NCBI RefSeq assembly: GCF_038502225.1
Contig: NC_091372.1
Location: 10,818,642-10,882,641 of the forward strand
Source: Cherax quadricarinatus
Taxonomy: Eukaryota; Arthropoda; Malacostraca; Decapoda; Parastacidae
Direction of reading: 5' to 3'
DNA: 64,000 nucleotides
Both the position numbers and the translations under genes were made by a program. Of this stretch, positions 18,625 to 29,505 are shown piece after piece. The notes under the pieces were generated by a model, which searched no databases, was not told the DNA's origin, and saw only the letters and a program-made list of their open reading frames with translations. Positions within the stretch are counted from its first letter, which is position 1; each line of letters opens with the position of its first letter.

Positions 18625-20847
18625 TTATAAGAAGAGTAGAGTATATGGAGAGTAAAAGAAAGGTGAAGAGAGTGGTGAGAGAGTGCAAAAGGAGAGCAGA
18701 TGATAGAGTGGGAGAGGCACTGTCAAGAAATTTTAATGAAAATAAGAAAAAATTTTGGAGTGAGTTAAACACGTTAAGAAAGCCTAGGGAACAAATGGAT
18801 TTGTCAGTTAAAAACAGAGTAGGGGAGTTAGTAGATGAGGAGAGGGAGGTATTAGGTAGATGGCGAGAATATTTTGAGGAACTTTTAAATGTTGAGGAAG
18901 AAAGGGAGGCGGTAATTTCATGCACTGGACAGGGAGGTATATACCATCTTTTAGGAGTGAAGAACAGGATGCGAGTGTGGGGGAGGTACGTGAGGCATTA
19001 CATAAAATGAAAGGAGGTAAAGCAGCTGGAACTGATGGGATCATGACAGAAATGTTAAAAGCAGGGGGGATATACTGTTGGAGTGCTTGGTATTTTTGTT
19101 TAATAAATGCATGAAAGAGGGGAAGGTACCTAGAGATTGGCAGAGAGCATGTATAGTCCCTTTATATAAAGGGAAGGGGGACAAAAGAGATTGTAAAAAT
19201 TATAGAGTAATAAGTTTACTGAGTATACCAGGAAAAGTGTACGGTAAGGTTATTATTGAAAGAATTAGAGGCAAGACAGAATGTAGAATTGCGGATAAGC
19301 AAGGACGTTTTAGAGTGGGTAGGGGATGTATAGATCAAGTGTTTACATTGAGGCATATATGTGAACAGTATTTAGTTAAAGGTAGGTTAGTTTTTATTGC
19401 ATTTATGGATTTAGAAAAGGCATATGATAGAGTGGATAGGGGAGCAATGTGGTAGATGTTGCAAGTATATGGAATAGGTGGTAAGTTACTAAATGCTGTA
19501 AAGAGTTTTTATGAGGATAGTGAGGCTCAGGTTAGGGTGTGTAGAAGAGAGGGAGACTACTTCCCGGTAAAAGTAGGTCTTAGACAGGGATGTGTAATGT
19601 CACCATGGTTGTTTAATATATTTATAGATGGGGTTGTAAAAGAAGTAAATGCTAGGGTGTTCGGGAGAGGGGTGGGAAATTATGGGGAATCAAATACAAA
19701 ATGGGAGTTGACACAGTTGCTTTTTGCTGATGATACTGTGCTTAAGGGAGATTCTAAAGAAAAATTGCAAAGGATAGTGGACTAGTTTGGGAGTGTATGT
19801 AAAGGTAGAAAGTTGAAAGTGAACACAGAAAAGAGTTAGGTGATGAGGGTATCAAATGATTTAGATAAAGAAAAATTGGTTATCAAATTGGGAAGGAGGA
19901 ATATGGAAGAAGTAAATGTTTTCAGATACTTGGGAGTTGACGTGTCGGCGGATGGATTTATGAAGGATGAGGTTAATCATAGAATTGATGAGGGAAAAAA
20001 TGTGAGTGGTGCATTGAGGTATATGTGGAGACAAAAAACATTATCTATGGAGGAAAAGAAGGGAATGTATGAAAGTATAGTAGTACCAACACTCTTATAT
20101 GGGTGTGAAGCTTGGGTGGTAAATGCAGCAGCGAGGAGGCGGTTGGAGGCAGTGGAGATGTCCTGTCTAAGGGCAATGTGTGGTGTGAATATTATGCAGA
20201 AAATTCGGAGTGTGGAAATTAGGAGAAGGTGTGGAGTTAATAAAAGTATTAGTCAGAGGGCTGAAGAGGGTTTGTTGAGGTGGTTTGGTCATTTAGAGAG
20301 ACTGGATCAAAGTAGAATGACATGGAGAACATTTAAATCTGTAGGGGAAGGAAGGCAGGGTAGGAGTCGTCCTCGAAAAGGTTGGAAGGAAGGGGTAAGG
20401 GAGGTTTTGTGGGTGAGGGGCTTGGACTTCCAGCAGGCGTGCGTGAGTGTATTCGATAGGAGTGAATGGAGACAAATGGTATATGGGACCTGACGATCTG
20501 TTGGAGTGTGAGCAGGGTAATATTTAGTGAAGGGATTCAGGGAAACCGGTTATTTTTATATAGCCGGACTCGAGTCCTGGAAATGGGAAGTACAATGCCT
20601 GCACACTAAAGGAGGGGTTTGAGATATTGACAGTTTGGAGGGATATGGTGTGCATCTTTATACGTATATGCTTCTAAACTGTTGTGTTCTGAGCACCTCT
20701 GCAAAAACAGTGATTATGTGCGAATGAGGTGAGAGAGTTGAATGATGATGAAAGTATTTTCTTTTTGGGGATTTTCTTTCTTTTTGGGTCACCCTGCCTC
20801 GGTGGGAGACGGCCGACTTGTTAAAAAAAAAAAAAAAAAAAAAAAAA
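18625..20847 (+). pseudogene. RTE-like LINE copy 3, 5'-truncated with stops and frameshifts
   Basis: The reading frame can be followed as pieces: 18645-19010 (KKFWSELNTLRKPREQMDLS), 19078-19455 (RDWQRACIVPLYKGKGDKRD, then the RT motif A segment AFMDLEKAYDRVDR), 19456-19785 (GLRQGCVMSPWLFNIFIDG, catalytic LLFADDTV) and 19840-20493 (LYGCEAWVVN, RWFGHLERL, GRSRPRKGW). Breaks are a frameshift near 18950, TAG at 19453-19455, TAG near 19783 and a stop near 19837. The 3' UTR ends in a poly(A) of about 25 nt at 20823-20847. No apurinic endonuclease domain is present. A non-LTR retrotransposon is certain; the RTE-like clade label is my best guess. Confidence 0.87.
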
Positions 20848-21011
20848 GGACCCTCTGTAATTGATAAAGCCCTTAGTGGATGATAAATATAAATATCTTT
20901 CCACTACCTTAATGGTAGCTTTCACTTTTATCACTTTCACCCATTTCCATGAAATTATTAAAGATGTTTACATCGTGTTACTCGTGGAATTGGTGAACAG
21001 TACAGTTATAT
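20848..21011. other. Spacer between two head-to-head LINE 3' ends
   Basis: About 165 bp of AT-rich sequence separates the poly(A) of copy 3 from the poly(T) of the antisense copy 4. No feature was recognised. Confidence 0.5.
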
Positions 21012-23047
21012 TTTTTTTTTTTTTATCACACTGGCCAATTCCCACCAAGGCAGGGTGGCCCGAAAAATAAAAACTTTCACCATCATTCACTCCATCACTG
21101 TCTTGCCAGAAGGGTGCTTTACACTACAGTTTTTAAACTGCAACATTAACACCCCTCCTTCAGAGTGCAGGCACTGTACTTCCCATCTCCAGGACTCAAG
21201 TCCGGCCTGCCGGTTTCCCTGAACCCCTTCATAAATGTTACTTTGCTCACACTCCAATAGCACGTCAAGTATTAAAAACCATTTGTCTCCATTCACTCCT
21301 ATCAAACACGCTCACGCATGCCTGCTGGAAGTCCAAGCCCCTCGAACACAAAACCTCCTTTACCCCCTCCCTCCAACCTTTCCTAGGCCGACCCCTACCC
21401 TGCCTTCCTTCCACTACAGACTGATACACTCTTGAAGTCACTCTGTTTCGCTCCATTCTCTCTACATGTCCGAACCACCTCAACAACCCTTCCTCAGCCC
21501 TCTGGACAACAGTTTTGGTAATCCCACACCTCCTCCTAACTTCCAAACTACGAATTCTCTGCATTATATTCACACCACACATTGCCCTCAGACATGACAT
21601 CTCCACTGCCTCCAGCCTTCTCCTCGCTGCAACATTCATCACCCATGCTTCACACCCATATAAGAGCGTTGGTAAAACTATACTCTCATACATTCCCCTC
21701 TTTGCCTCCAAGGACAAAGTTCTTTGTCTCCAGAGATTCCTAAGTGCACCACTCACCCTTTTCCCCTCATCAATTCTATGATTCACCTCATCTTTCATAG
21801 ACCCATCCGCTGACACGTCCACTCCCAAATATCTGAATACATTCACCTCCTCCATACTCTCTCCCTCCAATCTGATATCCAATCTTTCATCACCTAATCT
21901 TTTTGTTATCCTCATAACCTTACTCTTTCCTGTATTCACTTTCAATTTTCTTCTTTTGCACACCCTACCAAATTCATCCACCAATCTCTGCAACTTCTCT
22001 TCAGAATCTCCCAAGAGCACAGTGTCATCAGCAAAGAGCAACTGTGACAACTCCCACTTTATGTGTGATTCTTTATCTTTTAACTCCACACCTCTTTCCA
22101 AGACCCTCGCATTTACTTCTCTTACAACCCCATCTATAAATATATTAAACAACCACGGTGACATCACACATCCTTGTCTAAGGCCTACTTTTACTGGGAA
22201 ATAATTTCCCTCTTTCCTACATACTCTAACTTGAGCCTCACTATCCTCGTAAAAACTCTTCACTGCTTTCAGTAACCTACCTCCTACACCATACACCTGC
22301 AACATCTGCCACATTGCCCCCCTATCCACCCTGTCATACACCTTTTCCAAATCCATAAATGCCACAAAGACCTCTTTAGCCTTATCTAAATACTGTTCAC
22401 TTATATGTTTCACTGTAAACACCTGGTCCACACACCCCCTACCTTTCCTAAAGCCTCCTTGTTCATCTGCTATCCTATTCTCCATCTTATTCTTAATTCT
22501 TTCAATAATAACTCTACCATACACTTTACCAGGGATACTCAACAGACTTATCCCCCTATAATTTTTGCACTCTCTTTTGTCCCCTTTGCCTTTATACAAA
22601 GGAACTATGCATGCTCTCTGCCAATCCCTAGGTACCTTACCCTCTTCCATACATTTATTAAATAATTGCACCAACCTGCTTTTAACATTTCTATCTTTAT
22701 CCCATCAATCCCAGCTGCCTTACCCCCTTTCATTTTACCTACTGCCTCACGAACTTCCCCCACACTCACAACTGGCTCTTCCTCACTCCTACAAGATGTT
22801 ATTCCTCCTTGCCCTATACACGAAATCACAGCTTCCCTATCTTCATCAACATTTAACAATTCCTCAAAATATTCCCTCCATCTTCCCAATACCTCTAACT
22901 CTCCATTTAATAACTCTCCTCTCCTATTTTTAACTGACAAATCCATTTGTTCTCTAGGCTTCCTTAACTTGTTAATCTCACTCCAAAACTTTTTCTTATT
23001 TTCAACAAAATTTGTTGATAACATCTCACCCACTCTCTCATTTACAG
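21012..23047 (-). mobile_element. RTE-like LINE copy 4, antisense, best preserved
   Basis: The poly(T) at 21012-21023 marks the 3' end. Minus-strand coding runs 23033-22605 and then 22674-21265 in an overlapping frame, so a single frameshift near 22650 is the main lesion. It is a different subfamily from copies 1-3: the 3' UTR carries GTTGCAGTTTAAAAACTGTA-type sequence and the last codons differ. The 5' end is truncated near 23047 in the region upstream of the RT fingers. Confidence 0.87.
21265..22674 (-). CDS. Non-LTR reverse transcriptase fragment (LINE copy 4)
   Basis: A 469-residue open frame. Residues 13-60 match the RT fingers (GKVPRDWQRACIVPLYKGK, then YRGISLLSIPGKVY). Residues 104-118 hold motif A with the catalytic Asp (AFMDLEKVYDRVD). 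Residues 164-181 hold motif B (GLRQGCVMSPWLFNIFID). Residues 212-219 hold the catalytic FADD box (QLLFADDTVL). A Lys-rich motif D with the LKVN and KSKVM signatures follows. The C-terminal third (LYGCEAWVMN, RWFGHVERM, GRGRPRKGW) is the conserved post-RT region. The first Met is probably not the true start; upstream coding continues in the next frame. Function would be target-primed reverse transcription, but without an endonuclease this copy cannot be autonomous. Confidence 0.85.
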   Translation of the reverse strand: MVQLFNKCMEEGKVPRDWQRACIVPLYKGKGDKRECKNYRGISLLSIPGKVYGRVIIERIKNKMENRIADEQGGFRKGRGCVDQVFTVKHISEQYLDKAKEVFVAFMDLEKVYDRVDRGAMWQMLQVYGVGGRLLKAVKSFYEDSEAQVRVCRKEGNYFPVKVGLRQGCVMSPWLFNIFIDGVVREVNARVLERGVELKDKESHIKWELSQLLFADDTVLLGDSEEKLQRLVDEFGRVCKRRKLKVNTGKSKVMRITKRLGDERLDIRLEGESMEEVNVFRYLGVDVSADGSMKDEVNHRIDEGKRVSGALRNLWRQRTLSLEAKRGMYESIVLPTLLYGCEAWVMNVAARRRLEAVEMSCLRAMCGVNIMQRIRSLEVRRRCGITKTVVQRAEEGLLRWFGHVERMERNRVTSRVYQSVVEGRQGRGRPRKGWREGVKEVLCSRGLDFQQACVSVFDRSEWRQMVFNT

Positions 23048-23941
23048 TTGGGCCACCTAATTCATGGGGAGTTAAGCTCCTATAGGTCCCACAAGTCTAA
23101 TATCTGTGAATATAAAATTATGTTTTCCTCAATTTTATTTCAAGCAATCATATCTTTAAATACCAGTAATGCTCAAATGTGGTTAATACTGACATTCATA
23201 AGAAAATCTAGGGGAGAGAGACCTGGAAAAGTCAATGAATACTGAACAAAATCCTAAGGTGGGTTTTAAATTTAGGGGCTGTGCAACAAACTCCAAAGAA
23301 ATGATCATGATAAATCCTCTAAAACCAAATGAATTTGGTTTGCAGGCCCATCAGTAAAAATTTTTGAATATGAAATTCAATGAGTTAGGAACCCTGCAAC
23401 ATTCTGGGTCCAAAGGCACAACATATAAACAGTGGACAAACTAATATATCTCATCAGAATATACTAACACAAGGCAGGAGAGGTCAGCTAGTTGATCGAT
23501 AAAATCGAAGAGTTGAGATATGTCGTAGGTGATGCTTGGTGTATTTGGGTTCATCCGCTTGAGGTGCTCCTCATAGATCTTGCACACACCTGCTTAGGAG
23601 TTGCGGACAATAATATATTGTTAATATATTATAAAGACATTGTCATATGCTAAATAGATTTATTAAAATCTGCCATTAATTTTTAAGTCATATCTGGCAT
23701 AAATTATGCAATGTGAATACACGTAATTATAATCTATTGACTGGATAACAACCATTTCACAAGAACAGTTCACCACAAGACAAGGTCTTTTAAAGAACAA
23801 AAACAATAACAAAATACTGTGACTGGAACACTCCACAAATAACCCACATTATTTTAGTCAGTTGTGAATCATTATTAAGATTTGATAATAATCAAGGGTG
23901 GACCAAAATGTTATCTGAAGTTTCCTCAAGATAGTGAGTTA
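23048..23941. other. Intergenic, no gene recognised
   Basis: AT-rich. A degenerate half of the fold-back family (CACAAATAACCCACATTATT, GTGGACCAAAATGTTATC) is at about 23820-23930. Nothing else is supportable. Confidence 0.5.
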
Positions 23942-24142
23942 CAGTAAAACCTCAATATAATGGACTTTGGAAATACTGAACTAGATCCACTGGATCAAAT
24001 GATTCAGAAACAATGGAGAGTCCAATGCTACAGAAATATCTGTTACTGTTACTATCATATCAAAACAATTTCTCCTCCACTACAATTAACATTATCGGCC
24101 AACTGTTCTCCCCTATTAACTTGTCATATTGAGAGTTTACTG
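23942..24142. mobile_element. MITE with CAGTAAAACCTCAATATAAT terminus
   Basis: CAGTAAAACCTCAATATAAT pairs imperfectly with GTCATATTGAGAGTTTACTG. The interior matches the interrupted repeat at 1816-2100 in ZNRD2 intron 1. TA precedes the left end. Confidence 0.7.
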
Positions 24143-25984
24143 AAATGCGAGTTATATTGTATTGATTCTCACATGATGAGTTCGGCTTACACTATACTTT
24201 ATTATATGCTTAAAATCTAAATGGTAAATCTAAAACTTTACATCTGATTGATTCCATGAGTTTCTCTATGATTGGATGAGACCAGCATCAAGCTACCTTT
24301 CCTTGAAGAGCTGCTATTTTTGAGGCCGAGATGAGTTTTGCATAAAATTCATAGTTTTTAACACCAATGACGAAACAAAATTAAATCAAATATATTCATG
24401 AATTTACGTAATGACAAATATTAAAGTGGAAGAGACTATCAAGAAAAAGGTGCAATATCTTTAAACAATTCCATCTGACAGAAGTGGAAAAAGGTTTGCA
24501 AATAAACAATATTACAGTACTACTACATTGATATGTACACAGTACCGTACTGTGGACACATCTCCAGTTTACATACAAACCAAGATACATACATCCACCC
24601 CTACACAAAGGGCACTTAGAAACTGATTAAATCTTTAAAACTGCTGACCCTTATGGGTTTAGCACTTGGTTATGATAATCTGAAGCTACTGAGCTGCAGT
24701 ACGAACATGTGAAACAAAATTCTTTTGTGTGAAAATCCAGGAATGCACCTCGTATGTAAACTGGGGAAGTTCCACAAAATGTATTTAGAAGCAAACTTTT
24801 TAATAACATCTGAATTCTGAATACTAAGGGACTTTACAGCCCAGGATGATCAACCTACCTTCCATGCATTCGTTCACACTTTCATAATCGGAAAACGTTC
24901 TCGTTTCTGGTTTTGGTCCCGGCTGCACTAATAAAATTGTATGAGCCTGAAAAACAACGTTCAATTATAATCTACATGTAAACAGTACTAGCCCTTGTGG
25001 TTTAGCACTTCTTTATGATTATAATAATAATAATAATGTAAACAGTATAAAACAAAATTGGATATTCTGACGACACACAGAACAGAGCTTAAAGTTAACA
25101 TTCCAGTACAGTACTCTAATCTGATAAAGTGTAAAACTATGACAAAGATGGTAAAGGATATAACCTTGTGTGAATACAATTTCTTAAGATTCAAAAACTC
25201 GCATAAAATTTTCTGCAAAACTGATTAACATAGATGTGAAACTGAATTCCTTCACAACGCACAAAATCTTATAAAAACCTCTTGACAAGAAACATACCAG
25301 GAAAGAAGACAAGATAGGCATAACCTCCAAAGAATTATTAAATTATATTCCTCAAAATTTACCAATCTAATTACAGCCCATGTAAATAGCTATTTTTCTT
25401 AAACAAAGGAATATAATCAAAATAATAATAATAAAATTACACACTAAACCCATATAAGTCGAGGGAGAAAATAAGGACCTGTTAAATTCTCAAGCATATC
25501 ACTAAATACTGTACATAGATTGTACTAGACAGTGAGGGAAAAACTGATGAACTCGCCAAATATCACTTTGTAGGCAGTTTTTGTAAAACCTTTGCAACAA
25601 AAAAAAAAATGAGAGATTCACCAAATGCCCTTTTAAGATCACCTACAAATGTTTGCAACACTCCTGCAATAATATCTCAGTAACCAACTATACAATACAC
25701 AAATAACTCATAGGAGAAAGACTTTATGACGATGTTTTGGACCATTAACTGAAACACTGTTATGAAGTTTCTTTTCGTGTGCAGGTTATTTGTGTATTGT
25801 TCCAGTCACTGTATTATGCCTTTGTGTTCTTAACTATACAATTTTCATCAAACTGGCATCATTTTAAAGACAGATGAACATTTTTGTGCAGAAAATTAAA
25901 TTTTCGCTCACTGCAGATTTCATTGGTTTTTCTTCTCTGTGCTTCGTATGTTCTAAATTATTATAAATTATAGGGAAGCACCAA
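24143..25984. other. Intergenic with SINE and fold-back scraps
   Basis: (AAT)-SINE 3' ends occur at about 24640-24680, 24985-25040 and 25410-25460. A fold-back unit of the AAATAACCCGCAC family is at 25685-25830 (CACAAATAACTCATAGGAG, then TGTGCAGGTTATTTGTGTAT). No gene was recognised. Confidence 0.55.
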
Positions 25985-26265
25985 CTGTCCCGTGGCCCGG
26001 TAGACAATGCTCTTGCCTCACACAATGAGTATCTGTGGTTCGATCCCCGGAAAGGGTGAAAACACTGGGCATGTTTCCTTGCACCTACTGTTCCCGTTCA
26101 CCTAGCAAGTAGGTACCTGGGTGTTAGTCGTCTGGCGTGGGTCACATCCTGCTGACAAGCTTGAAGGACCCCGATGGAAATAAGATACAGTCCCTCAATG
26201 ATGCATTACCCTTCTTGGGTTGCTAACCCTCTGGGTTAAAAATCCAAACAAAATTTTATCTCTTA
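25985..26265 (+). mobile_element. tRNA-derived SINE, near full length
   Basis: tRNA-like head GTGGCCCGGTAGACAATGCT with B box GGTTCGATCCCCGG, the standard body (GGTACCTGGGTGTTAGTCG), then ACCCCGATGGAAATAAG and a TTTATCTCTT tail. Confidence 0.85.
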
Positions 26266-26274
26266 ACCCATTGG

Positions 26275-26640
26275 GGTCATACTACTTTGGGAATGGAAGG
26301 TAATCCTGATCCAAGGAAAGGGAGAGTATCTCCAATTCCTTGGATCAAGAGCCCCTCACCAGCCTTAAAATGCATAAGTGTCAAGAAAAGAACCTTATCA
26401 TCACAATTACCATCTCCAATCATTCCTAAAATAAACTTCATAATACAGGAGATGCAGTAAATAATGAAGCAAACAACCAAAATGAAACAAACCTTCAATT
26501 TACTGAACTTCAAAAATACAGGACACAATCCATTGGGTCAACTGATCTGGTCCGGTCTGTAACCGGACCGCAGTCCAGTCTCAGACTGGGCTGCAGGGGC
26601 ACTGACCACCAAATCTCTCTCCAGATATACAGAAAAAAAA
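26275..26640 (+). mobile_element. (AAT)-SINE fragment and CR1-like LINE tail
   Basis: TTGGATCAAGAGCCCCTCAC at 26340-26362 belongs to the (AAT)-tailed SINE. At 26535-26630, CCAGTCTCAGACTGGGCTGC and ACCAAATCTCTCTCCAG are a diverged CR1-like 3' tail (compare 46380-46450). Confidence 0.6.
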
Positions 26641-27686
26641 ATCTTATCTCTATCCACCACAATCACCATTACTGTCTGTTCACTCCTGCTTCGATCAAGG
26701 GTTAACTGTACACCATCACCACAGCCAACAAAGCCACTGCTGCACCTCATCAGACTAGTATGGGCCATAGTCAGTTTTTTTGTCTAGGTGTAGGCTGAAG
26801 AATACATCTTATTTCTGATGGTGCTAACCTTCCTTTCATCAGATCAAACTTGATAACTACCCATATTCCCAGGTGTCTAATAACTTATACAGCTTTAGCA
26901 CTTTCCTAATAATATAATATACTCTTGTTCACTGGCCAACGATGATTTCAGCTCAAGTTTAAAAACACAATTTCCAACTAGTAAAGGTAATTTTGGAATG
27001 CTGAATTCCAATTTGAACTTAAGTTTTACTTGAACATGTAGAATTTCTGTGAAACAGAACCCCCACAGTCAAGATGATCAGTTTGATGGCCGACTACTGC
27101 TGGACGCTTGTGCGGGAGAGCAATATTAACAGAGAGAAAAAGCATGATAAGCGTGGTGTAAATATTTTTGTGCGTCTGGAAAATCCCGTTAAGTTATCCA
27201 AATACGTATTCTGAATTTACATTAAGAAAGATTAGTTTTTGTCACTGCATGCACCATCTGTACAATGCATAATAAATAGCTATGATTGTTAGGTAACATG
27301 CATTACATGGTTCTTCAACCTTAAACTGACAAAATATAGAATTGTCAAATTAAAAAAAAAAAAGTAACTTACATGATAGAAACTACACAAACACATCAAA
27401 GTTAGTTTAAAACAACTTTGTTTCTGAACGGGATAAAAAAAAGTCCAATTTTGTTGGCTAGCATAGACACTGATTTACACAAATATCCCTTATCCAGATA
27501 TTTGTGTCGTTATTTTTTTTTCAAATATTTCATATTATTTTACTACTGTATAATTGTGGAGAACAAGCACTAAACTGCAGAAATCACATAGTGCCCAAGA
27601 AGTGTGAGGTAAGCAGACTATCCAAGGAACAGGGAAACAAGTCTGGTTACATTGCTTCTCACCAGCAATGAGACACCTCCCTTGAA
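26641..27686. other. Intergenic, nothing recognised
   Basis: Unique-looking AT-rich sequence without splice-like or coding structure that I can support. Confidence 0.5.
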
Positions 27687-27690
27687 TTAA

Positions 27691-28732
27691 CCCTTTGACT
27701 GTCGCAACCCCCTCCTGGTGTCGCAAAATTTAAAAAAAAAAAAATTATTCTTTCTTATGAAATGATAGAGAATCTTTTCCCGATTGTAATGACACCAAAA
27801 AAATGAAATTTGATGGAAAACTGATGGAATTATGCTCTCGCAAAGTTAGCGACCTCGGCGCTGTTTACAAATCGGCGATTTCGCCCACTTTGAACCCTAT
27901 TTTCGGCTAATTCCATTGTTCCAGTCGCCCAAACTCATAGCTATTTCTTTAGAAATTCATTTTTTCTATCGATTGAGTACAAGAAACTGCCCATTTACCG
28001 ATTTCAACTACCTAATAATGTGGTCAGAAATTTGCAATTTGGCCAATTTCACGAAAAATAAAAAATATGACAATTTCAAAATAAGGTCCAGAATGAACAA
28101 TGCAGACATTGCTGGCTCTAAAATAACATTTTCTTTGCTCATCAGTCATGTCTCCAGGCCCCTCTGATATTACTCTTGTTTTCTATTTTGAATTTTTATT
28201 CAAACAAAAAATAGAAGACTTACTATTATGCAGACTACTGCAATACTGTAATAATTGTATAAATAACATCACCCCATTCATGACTGCATATTAGAATGGC
28301 TAGTTGGACATTTATTGGACAATGGCATCATTTGTTTACTTTTGAACATTGGCAAAAATCAAACATTTCCCCTACTTTGAGCTCCATTTCTAGTAAAATC
28401 AATCAAAATCACCTCTATTTCTATAATATGTTTTCCATTCTATCAAATGAGACCAAGAAAACGAGAATGCAACCAGAAATACTATACAAAAATAGACCAC
28501 AAAGTCGGCATTTTAATTAAAAAAACCGGTCGGAGTTTTTTTTTTTCTCATTATGCACTGCGTGCTCCAGGATTTTTTTTATATGGTGCACACTGACCAC
28601 ACAGACCCATTCTCTCACATGTGGGCCTACCAGCTTTCTCCTGCTTGATTTGAAGCCGCTAGAATTTGAGTATATATACGTCAAACACGGTACCTCGTAA
28701 GACGTATATATACGGCCGCAACAGTCAAAGGG
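27691..28732 (+). mobile_element. piggyBac-like non-autonomous element, copy A
   Basis: TTAA (27687-27690), then CCCTTTGACTGTCGCAAC, runs to GCCGCAACAGTCAAAGGG followed by TTAA (28733-28736). It is 1,042 bp with 18-bp near-perfect TIRs. The interior carries an 83-codon ORF (27916-28167, MFQSPKLIAISLEIHFFYRL) also open in copy B, but nothing like a DDD transposase. The subterminal TATATACG block is shared with the small element at 761-977. Confidence 0.85.
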
Positions 28733-28736
28733 TTAA

Positions 28737-29352
28737 TATTTTGCGTTAGATCCCTTCTATGTTGAGTATGTATTATCATAGGTGTGAATACCGTTGTAAA
28801 TTTAGCGCTGCATTCACTATATTATAAACAAGTTTGAGGTGGCAAATGTTGCATCTGCAAAAGGCATTGCTTGGAGTTGCTGGGATACATTTAGGTCAAT
28901 GATATATTATTATTATTATAATCAAAAAGAAGAGCTAAGCCACAAAGGCTATATAGCGGTCAATGATATAAAGAAGAAATATAAGTAAACCTAAAACATC
29001 ACCTTGTGGTACCCAAACATTTCTGGGTAGAATTAAACCATACCCCCTGGGTAGAATTACCAAAGAAATGTCATTCCTGGTAACATCTTGGTATCTGTCA
29101 GTGAGGTAAAACACTATGATAAAATAATTTAAGGCTTCTGAGCACGATAGTGCTCTACTTTATTACTGTTGTGATCATCAAAATGTGTTCGTCAATCAAA
29201 CCAAAAAAAAAAAAATAGTCCTCATCTTTTAATGGCATCAATGCACTTATTTTTTTTTTTTTTTTTTAGTCTGAAGCCAAACTGACATGGCTTTAATGTG
29301 TTTTTTTCATTAATGGGAGCTGGGAATGTTATAGTTTCATAAATTTATTGAA
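28737..29352. mobile_element. Intergenic with one 52-bp SINE fragment
   Basis: At 28906-28957 an antisense (AAT)-tailed fragment (AAGAGCTAAGCCACAAAGG) is bounded by perfect 12-bp duplications GGTCAATGATAT (28894-28905 and 28958-28969). The remainder is unannotated and includes T and A homopolymers near 29210-29270. Confidence 0.7.
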
Positions 29353-29505
29353 TTATTATTTATTATTATCAGGACGAAGCACTAAACCCATACAGATTTG
29401 CTGCACGTGGGGAATGGCAAGACACTGAGTTCAACCCAAAGGGAGGATAAATCTACCTCCTTGGATCAAGAGCCCTCACAAGCATCAGGAAACCTCCCCT
29501 TATTT
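29353..29505 (-). mobile_element. (AAT)-tailed SINE, near full length
   Basis: An (ATT)n tail at the left, GAAGCACTAAACCCATACAG, a GGGGAATGGCAAGACACTGA centre and TTGGATCAAGAGCCCTCACA, CAGGAAACCTCCCCTT at the right. It is the reference copy for the family in this window. Confidence 0.7.

Noticed and set aside
22565..23085. Plus-strand ORFs of 122 and 139 codons (Ser/Leu/Pro-rich)
   Set aside because: Antisense shadows of the minus-strand LINE reverse-transcriptase coding region.
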